Positions 48,714 to 57,491 of a stretch of DNA of 64,000 bases are shown here, piece by piece. Numbering within the stretch: the stretch's first letter is position 1; each line of letters opens with the position of its first letter. The notes beneath the pieces were generated by a model. The model worked only from the letters and a program-made list of their open reading frames with translations. It was not told where the DNA came from and did no database searches. The stretch is taken from NCBI RefSeq assembly GCF_002278075.1, contig NZ_CP022989.1, forward strand, positions 4,278,001-4,342,000. The letters run 5' to 3'. Both the position numbers and the translations under genes were made by a program. This stretch comes from Paraburkholderia aromaticivorans (GTDB lineage Bacteria > Pseudomonadota > Gammaproteobacteria > Burkholderiales > Burkholderiaceae).

Positions 48714-50705
48714 CTACGCAAGCCGACTGGCCAGCGTTTTCTTGACAGGTTGCGTTATGACTTTCGGCTCTTTCACCAGGCCCGGCACCCACGCCGGCTG
48801 CTCCTCCGCCGCCGCGACAACTTCGGTTTCGGGTAGCGGATCTATGAACGTCGGTGCGATCGCGACCTCATCGGCCCGCTTATTCAGTTTCAGGCCGAAA
48901 TGCATCAGCCCGCACAGCGCCGCGTAGCTGTACACAGCAAGGTCAAGCGCTTCGTTCGCGCGGCCTGGCGGCAATTCCCACACACGGAACCGTTGCCCGT
49001 TCACCAGCTTTGCGACGGAGCGCTCCGAAACGAGCTGCGCGAAGTAGTTGATGTCGCGATCTGACGGAAAATGCATGTAACCCGGCCCCGGCTCCTCAAC
49101 ATGCAACCGCGCACGAATTACGTCCTTCGCGGCATTCACGCCGATGATCACGGGTCGGAACGATGCTTTCGTACGCGACGTCGGTTTCTTCGTTGGCCAT
49201 ACCGGCGAACGCGCACCGCCGCGCGCAGACTCGCCCTTGATCGCCCAGATGCGACGACCGAGACGCGCCTTGCAGAACTCGTAGACCTTTTGCGTATGGT
49301 GGCCGCCGGAGTCGATACACGCGGCCATCACTTCAAACCGACGCCCATCCGCGCGAACCCAAAGGCGCTTCAGATATGCGTCCACGCGCGCCCACAGTTC
49401 ATCGCTTTCCGGATCACCTTCGAAGACAGCGTGATCGAGAGACCAGCGTTCTTCATTACGGCCCCATCCAACCGTTTCCACTTCGACGCGGTCATTCTGA
49501 ACGTCGCCGGCGGCTGTGAGGACAGCGACGCCGTCGGGCACTTCTGCTGACCATACCTCCGTGCGCGAGGCCAGCTTCGCCTCATTCAACGCGCGCTCGC
49601 CGCGGTCCTCGTACGGCTCACCCAGCACGAGGTTAATGAACGTCTGCCGCGCGAGCGGATCGTCTTTGACTCGCAGCCACTCGGCAACGAGGTTAGGCCA
49701 CGCCGCGTTCGGGAAAAGGGAGTAACCGGCCCAGATGTGGAATCCGGCATGCCCGGTGAACGGCTTCGACGCGCGCCACTCGCCGGCCGCCACCATTTCG
49801 GCTTTGTCGACCTCGTAGACGATGCAACCGTTGTGCTTGCAGACGTAATACGTCGACTCAGGAATGCCGTGGCCGTTTTCGTCCTTGTCCCACTTCATGC
49901 CGTGGGGCGTATCTGGACCACCCCATTCGAGCACCTGGAATTCGCCACAGTGCGGGCACGGCACATGGAAATAGCGTTGATCGCTTTCGGCGAAGCTCTT
50001 CTCGATCCGGCTATAACCTTTGACCGTGGGCGTCGAGCCGAGCACGATCTTTCGGTTCCAGAAGGTTTCTGTGCGCTTCGTGCCGAGCGCAATCTGGTCA
50101 CCTTCATTCCCCGCGCCATCGACCGGATAGGCGTCCACTTCGTCGAACATGACGACGCGCGACGTGATGCGGCGGAAGCCGGCCGGACTGTTCGCGCCGA
50201 CCAGTGTCAGGCTCGAGCCGTTCCGGAACGTCTTCGCCAGAATCGTCTGGTCGCTGTTCTTCGCTTTCTGGTCGCCAGCGATAGCTGCGAGCACCGGCGT
50301 ATCGCGCAGCATTGGCGCGATTTCCGTCTTCGAATAGCTTTCAGCATCCTCGACGCGGGGCTGAACGACCAGGACGGGTGACGGATCCTGATGCAGGTAG
50401 AAGCCGACAGCATGGTCCATCAGCTTCGTGTAACCCACTCGCGCCGACTTCATTACGCTGATCTTCTCGACCGACGGGTCTGTCACGGCGTCCAACATGC
50501 CGGTCTGATACCCGAACGCGCGGAAGCGGCCCGTCTGGGCGCTGGTCTCGCGCGAAAGCACTGCGTAGCGCTCGGCCCACTGGCTGAGCGTCAATTTCGG
50601 AGGGGGAAGCAGGTTCTCGCGGCGGGCCGCCAGAAGACCGGCATGGAGCGCATCAAAACCCCGCGCATACCGACGCGTGTTATTTTGGGTTGCCAGCTCC
50701 GTCAC
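48714..50705 (-). CDS. Terminase large subunit, GpA family
   Basis: The 663-residue product packages DNA. The ATPase region holds KSARVGYTKLMDHAVGFYLH (Walker A variant), VLVVQPRVEDAESYSKTEI and VVMFDEVDAYPVDG (Walker B). A zinc-binding part follows (HVPCPHCGEFQVLEW, then YVCKHNGCIVYE), and the nuclease part includes AACIDSGGHHTQKVYEF. It starts with a GTG at 50705 that overlaps the small subunit by 26 bases. The GpA type fits a cos-cutting lambda-like phage. Confidence 0.93.
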   Translation of the reverse strand: MTELATQNNTRRYARGFDALHAGLLAARRENLLPPPKLTLSQWAERYAVLSRETSAQTGRFRAFGYQTGMLDAVTDPSVEKISVMKSARVGYTKLMDHAVGFYLHQDPSPVLVVQPRVEDAESYSKTEIAPMLRDTPVLAAIAGDQKAKNSDQTILAKTFRNGSSLTLVGANSPAGFRRITSRVVMFDEVDAYPVDGAGNEGDQIALGTKRTETFWNRKIVLGSTPTVKGYSRIEKSFAESDQRYFHVPCPHCGEFQVLEWGGPDTPHGMKWDKDENGHGIPESTYYVCKHNGCIVYEVDKAEMVAAGEWRASKPFTGHAGFHIWAGYSLFPNAAWPNLVAEWLRVKDDPLARQTFINLVLGEPYEDRGERALNEAKLASRTEVWSAEVPDGVAVLTAAGDVQNDRVEVETVGWGRNEERWSLDHAVFEGDPESDELWARVDAYLKRLWVRADGRRFEVMAACIDSGGHHTQKVYEFCKARLGRRIWAIKGESARGGARSPVWPTKKPTSRTKASFRPVIIGVNAAKDVIRARLHVEEPGPGYMHFPSDRDINYFAQLVSERSVAKLVNGQRFRVWELPPGRANEALDLAVYSYAALCGLMHFGLKLNKRADEVAIAPTFIDPLPETEVVAAAEEQPAWVPGLVKEPKVITQPVKKTLASRLA

Positions 50706-51258
50706 GGGTTAATTCTTCCAGGGCTTCGGTGATGACCTCCTGCAGCATGTCCTGCAATTCAGCCGGCGTCTTGCACCGATGTAGACGCGGCGCCTGTTCC
50801 GCAGGGATCGACAACAGGCGCGTTCTGACCTTGGCGTATTCGTTCCCGACAGCTTTCGCCACCTCGGCAACGTCAATCACCAGTCCGGATTCGCGGTCGT
50901 ATTCGAGCTGAGCCTTCAGCCCGAGATAATTCTCTTTGAAGCAGCGAGCCGCGTCGAAATTGAGCAGCTCAACGGCGCCGGTCAGAATCCTGCCAGCGGC
51001 ATCGTCGGCGCTCTCACCGGGCGCGAGCGTTACCTCGCTCCCCGCCTGGGTAACAGTTTTGCGTTTGTTACCCTTCTGAGCTTGGGTAACACCTTGGGTA
51101 ACAGCCGGCGCACCGTCGCGCCGGTACCGTTTCAGGTTCGCGTTCGATGCATCGACGTCGATCTCATCGCCCGCAAACACAAGCCAGCCGCGCTCCTTCC
51201 ACTTCGTCACGGTCTTCCGGCTGACGCAGTGAAGTTCGGCAAATGCACTTTGGTTCAT
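50680..51258 (-). CDS. Terminase small subunit (Nu1-like)
   Basis: The 192-residue product recognises the packaging site. The N-terminal helix-turn-helix is NQSAFAELHCVSRKTVTKWK followed by ERGWLV, as in lambda gpNu1. A linker repeats VTQ three times (VTQGVTQAQ, TVTQAG). The C-terminal part is helical (LGLKAQLEYDRESGLVIDVA). I chose the ATG at 51258 and not the TTG at 51276. The DNA coding the linker holds clustered GGGTAAC motifs, reported separately. Confidence 0.85.
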   Translation of the reverse strand: MNQSAFAELHCVSRKTVTKWKERGWLVFAGDEIDVDASNANLKRYRRDGAPAVTQGVTQAQKGNKRKTVTQAGSEVTLAPGESADDAAGRILTGAVELLNFDAARCFKENYLGLKAQLEYDRESGLVIDVAEVAKAVGNEYAKVRTRLLSIPAEQAPRLHRCKTPAELQDMLQEVITEALEELTRDGAGNPK

Positions 51259-51276
51259 GTGCGACGTGTTACCCAA
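51046..51276. repeat. Five GGGTAAC motifs around the terminase small-subunit start
   Basis: GGGTAAC occurs at 51048, 51084 and 51096 on the plus strand, and its complement GTTACCC at 51067 and 51268. Four lie within 55 bases, and the flanks agree (TTGGGTAACA). In lambda, gpNu1 binds R sites in cosB close to cosN and nu1. This cluster may be the cosB equivalent. Three copies code VTQ in the protein, so coding repetition is the alternative. Confidence 0.5.
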
Positions 51277-51370
51277 ATTTCAAAGTTTCATACCTAGACG
51301 TAGATCGCGGTGCGCAATTGCCCTCGACCCTCCGGGCCCTGGGAGGGACCCCGCCGGGCATGGGGGCGAG
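51277..51370. other. Candidate cos region
   Basis: These 94 non-coding bases lie just upstream of the terminase genes. They hold a GC-rich interrupted palindrome (CCCTCC, GGGCCCT, GGGAGGG at about 51330-51350). Lambda-like phages have cosN in this position. I cannot fix a cut site without a related phage end. Confidence 0.35.
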
Positions 51371-51991
51371 TCACCGCGCGCTCGCCAGAGCCTTCGCGAC
51401 AGCCCGGTCGAGCTCGGCGCGGAATGTCGCAGCCAACACCCGCTTGCCGACGCCGCGGTAGTCGAGGCGCTGCTTGACGACGTGCGCGTCTTCGAACTTG
51501 ACCATCAGCTTCAGGCCTGCACGCTTGCCGCGCGTTTTCTTGGTGCGTTGCCACACACCATCCACAAGTCCGGCTTTCGTTTGAATCTTGCCGACGAAGA
51601 CGTTCGGCTTGCCAGTCAACCGTTTGACCAGATTGCGCGGCAGGTTGCCGTACTGGTTGACCTTGGCACTGATGGGCTTCAGCAGCGCGTGGCTGTTCAG
51701 CTTATTCGTGCCACCGATCTCGTAAGGTAGAAGGTATGCCGCAGCGACTGGCTTGACATATACCAGCGCCACCGGGTTGGCCCTCGTTGCCTTCTTCACT
51801 GCAACCGAATTGACTGTGAACGGTGTTGGCGCATCGAGCACCTTTCGCATGTTTTCTTGCTCAGCTTCCTTGACCCTCGCCGCAGTCGCGTTGATGGCTT
51901 GCGCCGTCGCGAATGGCAACTGCTTTCGGGCAAGATCACTTAGCGCGCGAGAAACGCTTCGAATGTCAGATCGGACGGATAACGTGAACAT
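51371..51991 (-). CDS. Prophage structural protein, tail-type (gp10-like)
   Basis: The 206-residue product is basic (TKKTRGKRAGLKLMVKFEDA) with an N-terminal helical part (LSDLARKQLPFATAQAINAT) that recurs in phage minor tail or head-tail proteins. Here it lies upstream of terminase and not in the tail operon. The role is unknown. The family link is by pattern only. Confidence 0.6.
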   Translation of the reverse strand: MFTLSVRSDIRSVSRALSDLARKQLPFATAQAINATAARVKEAEQENMRKVLDAPTPFTVNSVAVKKATRANPVALVYVKPVAAAYLLPYEIGGTNKLNSHALLKPISAKVNQYGNLPRNLVKRLTGKPNVFVGKIQTKAGLVDGVWQRTKKTRGKRAGLKLMVKFEDAHVVKQRLDYRGVGKRVLAATFRAELDRAVAKALASAR

Positions 51992-52098
51992 TCTCGATCC
52001 GCTTTAACAAAGACTGCGCAAACGATTATATGCAGCACGCATTAAAGAGCTCTTTGTCACATGCCGATATCCCGTATTCAATACGAGGAGAGTCCTGC

Positions 52099-52695
52099 AT
52101 GCGTGTCGCAAAACTTGTAGCCTTGACGTCGATCGCCCTTTCGATTCTGACGGGCTGCGCCTCTACTCCACTGACGCCGATCTACGTAAGTGGCCTTTTG
52201 TCCGCTCCTTCAGGAGTTGCGGGTACCAAGCGTTTGAGCACTTCATTTTCTGAATCGACGGTCGCCGGCAACACAAAGATCATCGTTCCCGACCTTTTTG
52301 TGATCCGGGAGTGCAACGGTGTTCAATGCGCGGAGGGGGCAGTCAAAACGACTGTCGTGGTAGCCGTTGAACACGTCGATCAGCATAAAGCGAAAGTGCA
52401 AGTCACAGTGCGTGGTGACATTGGCGCAAGCCAAACTCTGAAATCACAAACGCCGGTCTCAACGATGGAGACGACACGATCTGTTGATAACGGCGTGCCC
52501 GTCATTACAGACCAGTTTTCTCAGGCCCGCGAGGCAACGATCCCCCTTGGCCAAGCTCGACAGATTCGCCTGCCGCACGACCTTCGCGCACAGATCTGCA
52601 TTGCCCGCAGCGTCAACGGAATGCCTGACGGCAGTTGCAATTTCCTGCCATTGCAAATGAACGAAGGCATCGAATCTTCTACGCCCTTGCTTTAA
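52099..52695 (+). CDS. Prophage-encoded lipoprotein
   Basis: The 198-residue product has a clear lipoprotein signal (VALTSIALSILTGCASTPLT, lipidated cysteine near residue 22). The mature part is beta-rich, with a likely disulfide pair (IRECNGVQCAEGAVKT) and another near the end (ICIARSVNGMPDGSCNF). I do not recognise a family. It is transcribed alone and opposite to the surrounding phage genes, like a moron expressed in the lysogen. GAGGAGAG precedes the ATG at 52099. Confidence 0.72.
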   Translation: MRVAKLVALTSIALSILTGCASTPLTPIYVSGLLSAPSGVAGTKRLSTSFSESTVAGNTKIIVPDLFVIRECNGVQCAEGAVKTTVVVAVEHVDQHKAKVQVTVRGDIGASQTLKSQTPVSTMETTRSVDNGVPVITDQFSQAREATIPLGQARQIRLPHDLRAQICIARSVNGMPDGSCNFLPLQMNEGIESSTPLL

Positions 52696-52781
52696 AGGCG
52701 GAATCGGTCGCCGAATGGCTCCGATAGATATTCGGCCGACCTGAAATGTCGGCTTCGACGCGGCACCCGCGCATCGCACGC

Positions 52782-53075
52782 TCATGGAAGTGGCAATTCG
52801 AACAAGTCTTCCGCGGCCTGACGGACTGAGCTTATGCGCCGTGGTTCAATTCGGGCTTCGCCAGCGAATAGGGCTTCAGCAGCCTTACGGGCTGGGCTCC
52901 ATTCATCGGCATCCGAGGTTGGCGAGCGACGTGGAAACTCAGGTAATGGACGATTGCCCATATCCAGCCACTCGCGCTTTGATAGCTTCTTTCCAGACTG
53001 CTCGACCCGCTTTCTCTCCAATGCGGCCAGCGGATCGCCATACATGTGCGACTCGAGGACAGATGTGCGTGGCAT
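52782..53075 (-). CDS. Hypothetical protein with a repeated helix motif
   Basis: The product of up to 97 residues has two related stretches, ARKAAEALFAG and VRQAAEDLFELP, near its end. No family is recognised. No good ribosome site stands before either methionine (53075 or 53045), and weaker open frames exist on the other strand, so this call is cautious. Confidence 0.42.
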   Translation of the reverse strand: MPRTSVLESHMYGDPLAALERKRVEQSGKKLSKREWLDMGNRPLPEFPRRSPTSDADEWSPARKAAEALFAGEARIEPRRISSVRQAAEDLFELPLP

Positions 53076-53221
53076 ATGGGGAAAAGCAAAGACACCGCGA
53101 GGGTGGCTCGTAATAGGTGATCCAGGGTTTACGACTGGATTGAATACACTGTAGGCGACCGCACCTGAACACGAGGCGTTCGGGGCCGGACGCTGCCAAC
53201 TGCATGCAAAGAGGATTTGGA

Positions 53222-53506
53222 ATGTCTCGCTTTATTACTAGAGTCGAGCTATATGGCACGCCGAGCCGGCAGGACTATGACAACTTGCATGCAGCTATGG
53301 AAGTGAGAGGATTTGCCAGAACTATCCGGGGAGATAACGGAACCGTCTATAAGCTCCCAACGGCGACCTACTACGGAGAGGGATTGCTGACTCCCGAGCA
53401 GGTTCGGCAGCAGGCTGCGAACGCCGCGTTCTCCGTCTGGAACAGTTGTGCCGTCTTCACGTGCGAGGCAATGGACAGTTCATGGAGCGGACTAGAACTC
53501 GCATAG
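53222..53506 (+). CDS. GhoS-like protein (former DUF2622)
   Basis: The 94-residue product (MSRFITRVELYGTPSRQDYD, then HAAMEVRGFARTIRGDNGTV and YKLPTATYYGEGLLTPEQVR) matches the family that includes GhoS, the antitoxin endoribonuclease of the type V GhoT/GhoS pair. No small membrane toxin like GhoT is visible beside it. The ATG at 53222 is used with GAGGATTTGG upstream. A terminator follows. Confidence 0.72.
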   Translation: MSRFITRVELYGTPSRQDYDNLHAAMEVRGFARTIRGDNGTVYKLPTATYYGEGLLTPEQVRQQAANAAFSVWNSCAVFTCEAMDSSWSGLELA

Positions 53507-53515
53507 CCGCGAACA

Positions 53516-53550
53516 AAAAGCCCGCGAGGTATTCACCTGGCGGGCTCTAT
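53516..53550 (+). terminator. Terminator after the GhoS-like gene
   Basis: AGCCCGC (53519-53525) pairs with GCGGGCT (53540-53546), preceded by an A-run and followed by CTATTT. It stands 10 bases after the stop of the GhoS-like gene. Confidence 0.6.
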
Positions 53551-53660
53551 TTCCACTCGGCGAACCTCTCCCCGCAGGGAGAAGTCTCGCACTTAAGCGG
53601 TATCGGTCATCTGGCATCTAGAATACAACAGAATTTACTGGTTTACAACAGTCCGTTCGA

Positions 53661-54665
53661 TTATCTCTTAAGCCTTTCTGCATCACGTTTGATTGCCGCC
53701 AGCTTCTTGAGCGCGTCTCGCTCTCGTCTCGACGTTTTGCCGGCCGTAGCACCGTCCGCAGGTCCCTGGCTCGAATGCTTGGGAATGTGCGAATCGAGCG
53801 TTGCCACGGTCAACTTTGCCAGCATGCTTTTAGCGTTCGAAGACATAGGCAAGAAGGTCATCAACCGAAAGTTTGTCGGGGAAAAAAACAGCCTGCCCGC
53901 TTCGCACGCCGCGATAGTACGCCGGGCGTCGGTTGGCAGATAGTGAGTTTCTTGAAACAGTTCTTGAAGCTCTGCCACTTCTGCGCCTTGAGGATCCGAG
54001 GCAAGTAGCGCATCGGCCCGACGCCACAGTGTCGACATCTGCTTTTCATTGAGATCAAGCACGTTGACGCCCTGCAACACGCCCTTTTCCACTTCTTTGT
54101 ATCTCGCTCCAGCCCTGTTGCGCGCCAGCCCCGAACTCACCATATCTGTAATCTCCGCCTGAGTGCGCTCGACAACTTCCATTATAGAAAGTGACTCTCC
54201 GCTAGCGCTGCGGCGCCTTATCTCTCTATACGCTTCGGGAAATAGGGCAGCGAAGGCTTCGCATCGACGGATCCACGCTTGAGCCAAGGAGTATGCGGCG
54301 CGCACTTCCCGCTCGATTTCCTGCAGCCCGCGACGATCTAGCAAACGAGGCAAAAGTTCAGCGCGGCGCTCGGCGTCCGAAAATTTTTGTTTCTCATCTA
54401 AGAACTTGGTTGAGAACTTGTCCTCGTCTGCCCCGCAAACGTTCCCAATGTTGGAAATCGACCCATCTTCCAATTCGACGACGTAACCCTCTTTGTGCGG
54501 CGTACGACAATTTGTCAGGGCGCAAGGAATTTCCTCACGGAATCCATATGGCCAGAGAATACGCTTCAATCCTACGGAGCTTGGGTTCACCCGGTCGACG
54601 TAACCCGGCAAGTTTCTAAGATCGGTAGGTGCCTTGACTAACCTCGCTTGCTCGTTAATGTCCAT
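53661..54665 (-). CDS. Prophage protein of unknown function with cysteine cluster
   Basis: The 334-residue product has a possible zinc-binding part near residues 48-78 (PCALTNCRTPHKEGY, ISNIGNVCGADED). A long helical middle follows (ERRAELLPRLLDRRGLQEIE) and a basic C-terminus (RERDALKKLAAIKRDAERLK). I do not recognise the family. It is the last gene of the replication operon and overlaps the antiterminator-like gene by 28 bases. Confidence 0.65.
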   Translation of the reverse strand: MDINEQARLVKAPTDLRNLPGYVDRVNPSSVGLKRILWPYGFREEIPCALTNCRTPHKEGYVVELEDGSISNIGNVCGADEDKFSTKFLDEKQKFSDAERRAELLPRLLDRRGLQEIEREVRAAYSLAQAWIRRCEAFAALFPEAYREIRRRSASGESLSIMEVVERTQAEITDMVSSGLARNRAGARYKEVEKGVLQGVNVLDLNEKQMSTLWRRADALLASDPQGAEVAELQELFQETHYLPTDARRTIAACEAGRLFFSPTNFRLMTFLPMSSNAKSMLAKLTVATLDSHIPKHSSQGPADGATAGKTSRRERDALKKLAAIKRDAERLKR

Positions 54666-55090
54666 CCTTGTCCCCGAGAGTGGCCAGCCGCAAGATCATA
54701 ACTGCGTTGCAGATCTTTTTGGGCACGTTGGGTTTCGGCCATCTTTTCGAGCACCTTGGCGATCTCCCGCTTGGCATGAGCTAACGCCATCAGGAACGTG
54801 CCATCGCTCCTGCGCGGCAGCTTCAATTTCCGGCAGATGACTGGTGGGCTCATACACAGGATGTAGTGCATGCGCAGGACATCTTTATCGAAGGGCATCA
54901 GCCGCCCCCAAGCGCGTTCAACGATCTCCGCGTCGGTTGGGTCCAATAGCATCGCGTCTATCGACCGCGGCTCCGGATTGCCCACTCGGTAACGTCCCTC
55001 AGCTGATCCGATTACAGAGCCAGCGGCCGAACTGTACCGCTGTGCCTTGGCCCAGTTTTCAAGTCTCAGATCGAGTGTGCGAAAGTCCAT
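54638..55090 (-). CDS. Phage antiterminator Q-like protein
   Basis: The 150-residue product has a sigma-4-like helix-turn-helix (FDKDVLRMHYILCMSPPVIC, RKLKLPRRSDGTFLMALAHA) followed by a charged helix. This is the pattern of late-gene regulators such as the Q/DUF1133 and RinA-like groups. Its place at the end of the early operon, before the late genes, fits that role. The ATG at 55090 is used, with MDFRTLDLRLENWAKAQRY at its start. Confidence 0.65.
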   Translation of the reverse strand: MDFRTLDLRLENWAKAQRYSSAAGSVIGSAEGRYRVGNPEPRSIDAMLLDPTDAEIVERAWGRLMPFDKDVLRMHYILCMSPPVICRKLKLPRRSDGTFLMALAHAKREIAKVLEKMAETQRAQKDLQRSYDLAAGHSRGQGWTLTSKRG

Positions 55091-55104
55091 AGTTTCCCCC
55101 TCAG

Positions 55105-55707
55105 TCAAAGCCGCGTCCCTGCAGCGATCAGTGCGTGCCGCACGTCCTGAATCGTCCCGGCTAGCGCCGCGGTCAGATACCGAGCTCGGTACGCATCGCT
55201 GACATTTCCGGTCCGCTCGCGAACGTCAGCAGGCGTCTCCATGACCCGGGTGCACTGTGCCGCAGTTGCCCGGAACACGCGCCATCCGGTTTGCGATAGC
55301 CAATGAGCGACGCGCGCCGACTCTTCATCGTCACCGCATTGCAGCGCGACCTTCGCCGCTGGATTTCCGAAGCTCACGACCAGGTCGCCGACAGGCAACC
55401 GAGGCCATAGCGGCAACCCTTCCGAACGTATGTCTTGCCACGCACCGAACTCGACAGGCGTCAGCACCAAGGCCCAATCGGCGATGTCGTAAGGGCAAAA
55501 ACCCGTCCAATCATCGACGCCCGCGGCAACACGGCGCTCAAACGTCGCATAGTTGCGTCGAATAGCTGCCGATTGCTCGTCGGGCAGCAAGCCACCCGAG
55601 ACGCTTTCAAAAGGCATCGCCTGAGCTGCATTGAAACGCTTAAGCAAACCTTCGCGAAGGTCCGAAAATTGGACGATCCCGTTTTTCACCGATGTCTGAT
55701 GGCTCAT
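55105..55707 (-). CDS. Prophage early protein of unknown function
   Basis: The 200-residue product (FSDLREGLLKRFNAAQAMPF, WTGFCPYDIADWALVLTPVE, DDEESARVAHWLSQTGWRVF) has no recognised family. It overlaps the helicase gene by 4 bases and so is translated with it. It may assist replication. Confidence 0.65.
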   Translation of the reverse strand: MSHQTSVKNGIVQFSDLREGLLKRFNAAQAMPFESVSGGLLPDEQSAAIRRNYATFERRVAAGVDDWTGFCPYDIADWALVLTPVEFGAWQDIRSEGLPLWPRLPVGDLVVSFGNPAAKVALQCGDDEESARVAHWLSQTGWRVFRATAAQCTRVMETPADVRERTGNVSDAYRARYLTAALAGTIQDVRHALIAAGTRL

Positions 55708-57491
55708 GCGAACTGCTCCTGTGTCGTCTGGCTGAAAGGAAGATGCACAAACGGGCGACGCGCGCTCGATGTGCTGAACTGCTGCGATTCACGATTGAAG
55801 AACAACGCCAGCTTGCGATGCTGCGTATCGCCGTTTCGCTGTTTATGAAGTTCAAGAAAAGCGTCCGGCTCGTCGTCTCCGGCGTCTGCGTCCTCCTTCT
55901 GTGCCGACCAGACGGAAAAGACATTGTCGGCAGCATCCGTGATAACGCCTGCGCCTGACACATCCTGCTTTCCGGGCGCTCGCTTTTCGTCGACGCCCTT
56001 GCGCGGATGCGCGACCAGATGAACATGCGTGTCGTTTGCCCGGGCCCAATTGGCAAGCTTGCGCATGGCATCCTTTTGCGACGTAATCGATCCAGGGCCA
56101 TCCGCCTGAACGTCGGTCATCATGAGACTGTCGATGACGCAGTGCCGGATTCCATACCGCTTATAGGCATAGGCAAAGACGGTCAACAATCGATCGATCG
56201 AAGCCGTACCGACAAGCGCAAATAGCCACATACGGTCGCGTAACCACTCGCCGATGAAGTCGAGATGCCCCGGCGCTGGACGATCGAGTCCGCCGATTTG
56301 TTTCGCGATGCGTTTGCCCTGCCGCTGGGGGGTCATCTCCCCAGAAAAGACGCAGGCACGTTCGCCTGCCAGCATGAGACCCAGCAACACCTGATTCAGC
56401 AGCAACGACTTTCCATGTCCGTTGTAACCCGTCCAAACGGTTACTTCGCCCGGCCGAAATTCAAACCAGAATTGTTTCTGTCCGCAAAAGCTCAACGATG
56501 GGTTCTCGTCGACGTCGTGCGACGGATAGAACAACGCTTTAACCCCAGGCCAGAAATCGGAAATGGAACGAAGTTCATCCGGATCGAACGTCCTCGCCGT
56601 CGCAAGACAGTTGTGAAACTTTTCGGCGCCGGCACCGCTCTGCAAAAACTCGTTGGCGTCCTTCGATTTTTCGAACACGACCAACTTGCAACGATCCAGT
56701 CCCAGGCGATTTGCAACTTCCTTCGCCCCCTTCTGCCCCGCTTCGTCGTTGTCGTAGCAGAGGTAGATTTCGCTAAAACGCTCAAGCCTCGACCAGTCGC
56801 TATCGATCCACTGGTGATTGCCGGCGCCGGCGTTTACCGACAGCGCGGGAATCCCGACCTGGTGCAATGACATCGCATCTATCTCGCCTTCGGCTATCGC
56901 AATGACCCGCTGCGACGGGTCGATCAGGTGCCAACCGAAAAGACAGGGCTCTGCGCCGGCTTCTTGCCGCATGTCCTTCTTGTCGGCAACGTTGCGGTAC
57001 TTGGCATTGATCAGTTCGCCGTCGCGCAGGTACGGGAAAACAGCGTACGTCGCGCTACCTCGTGACTGCTCCGCCAGCTTGAACGCGGTGATCGTCTCCT
57101 CGGTTATGCCGCGGGCACCGAGCCATTCACCGAGAACGCTTGTCGGTTTGGAACACGCTGGGCGCGATGGCCGCTTGTACGCCGGAGCTTGACGCGCAGG
57201 CATCTCGTCTCGCACACCCAGGAACCGCTTGGCGTCTTTCATGGCCTCAACCACGGACAACGCGCGGCATTGGCTCCACAGGTCGAGGAGGTCGCCACCT
57301 TCACCCGCGTTAAAGTCGCGCCAGACACCGCGCTTCGCACCGCTCAGGCGAACCGACAGGCTGCCGCCAGCTTCGCCGCCTACGCTGCCCGCCTTCCATT
57401 CCCTGCCTGACTTCTTGCCCTGCGGCAACAGGTATTCGACGATCGTCGTGACGTTCTCGGCCATCAGTGCGGCCAGTTCTTTCGCATTCAT
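55704..57491 (-). CDS. Phage primase-helicase (T7 gp4/Twinkle type)
   Basis: The 595-residue product joins a TOPRIM fold with a RecA-type hexameric helicase. TOPRIM residues are E201 in IAIAEGEIDAMSL and the acid pair near 247 in YLCYDNDEAGQKG. The helicase has Walker A GYNGHGKS near 355, Walker B HCVIDSLMM near 450 and HVHLVAHPRKG. The N-terminal zinc finger of T7 primase is absent, so primase activity may be lost. It overlaps the initiator gene by 4 bases. Confidence 0.88.
   Translation of the reverse strand: MNAKELAALMAENVTTIVEYLLPQGKKSGREWKAGSVGGEAGGSLSVRLSGAKRGVWRDFNAGEGGDLLDLWSQCRALSVVEAMKDAKRFLGVRDEMPARQAPAYKRPSRPACSKPTSVLGEWLGARGITEETITAFKLAEQSRGSATYAVFPYLRDGELINAKYRNVADKKDMRQEAGAEPCLFGWHLIDPSQRVIAIAEGEIDAMSLHQVGIPALSVNAGAGNHQWIDSDWSRLERFSEIYLCYDNDEAGQKGAKEVANRLGLDRCKLVVFEKSKDANEFLQSGAGAEKFHNCLATARTFDPDELRSISDFWPGVKALFYPSHDVDENPSLSFCGQKQFWFEFRPGEVTVWTGYNGHGKSLLLNQVLLGLMLAGERACVFSGEMTPQRQGKRIAKQIGGLDRPAPGHLDFIGEWLRDRMWLFALVGTASIDRLLTVFAYAYKRYGIRHCVIDSLMMTDVQADGPGSITSQKDAMRKLANWARANDTHVHLVAHPRKGVDEKRAPGKQDVSGAGVITDAADNVFSVWSAQKEDADAGDDEPDAFLELHKQRNGDTQHRKLALFFNRESQQFSTSSARRPFVHLPFSQTTQEQFA

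Noticed and set aside
48437..48721. Extension of the portal frame upstream of 48436
   Set aside because: It runs through the gpW-like gene in another frame and looks like non-coding composition.
51046..51276. Reading the GGGTAAC motifs as a CRISPR array
   Set aside because: The repeats are only 7-10 bases, face both ways and have irregular spacing. No CRISPR array or cas gene is in the window.
52834..53154. Plus-strand open frame opposite the hypothetical gene at 52782-53075
   Set aside because: Serine- and arginine-rich shadow sequence with no ribosome site; the minus-strand frame has more protein-like composition.
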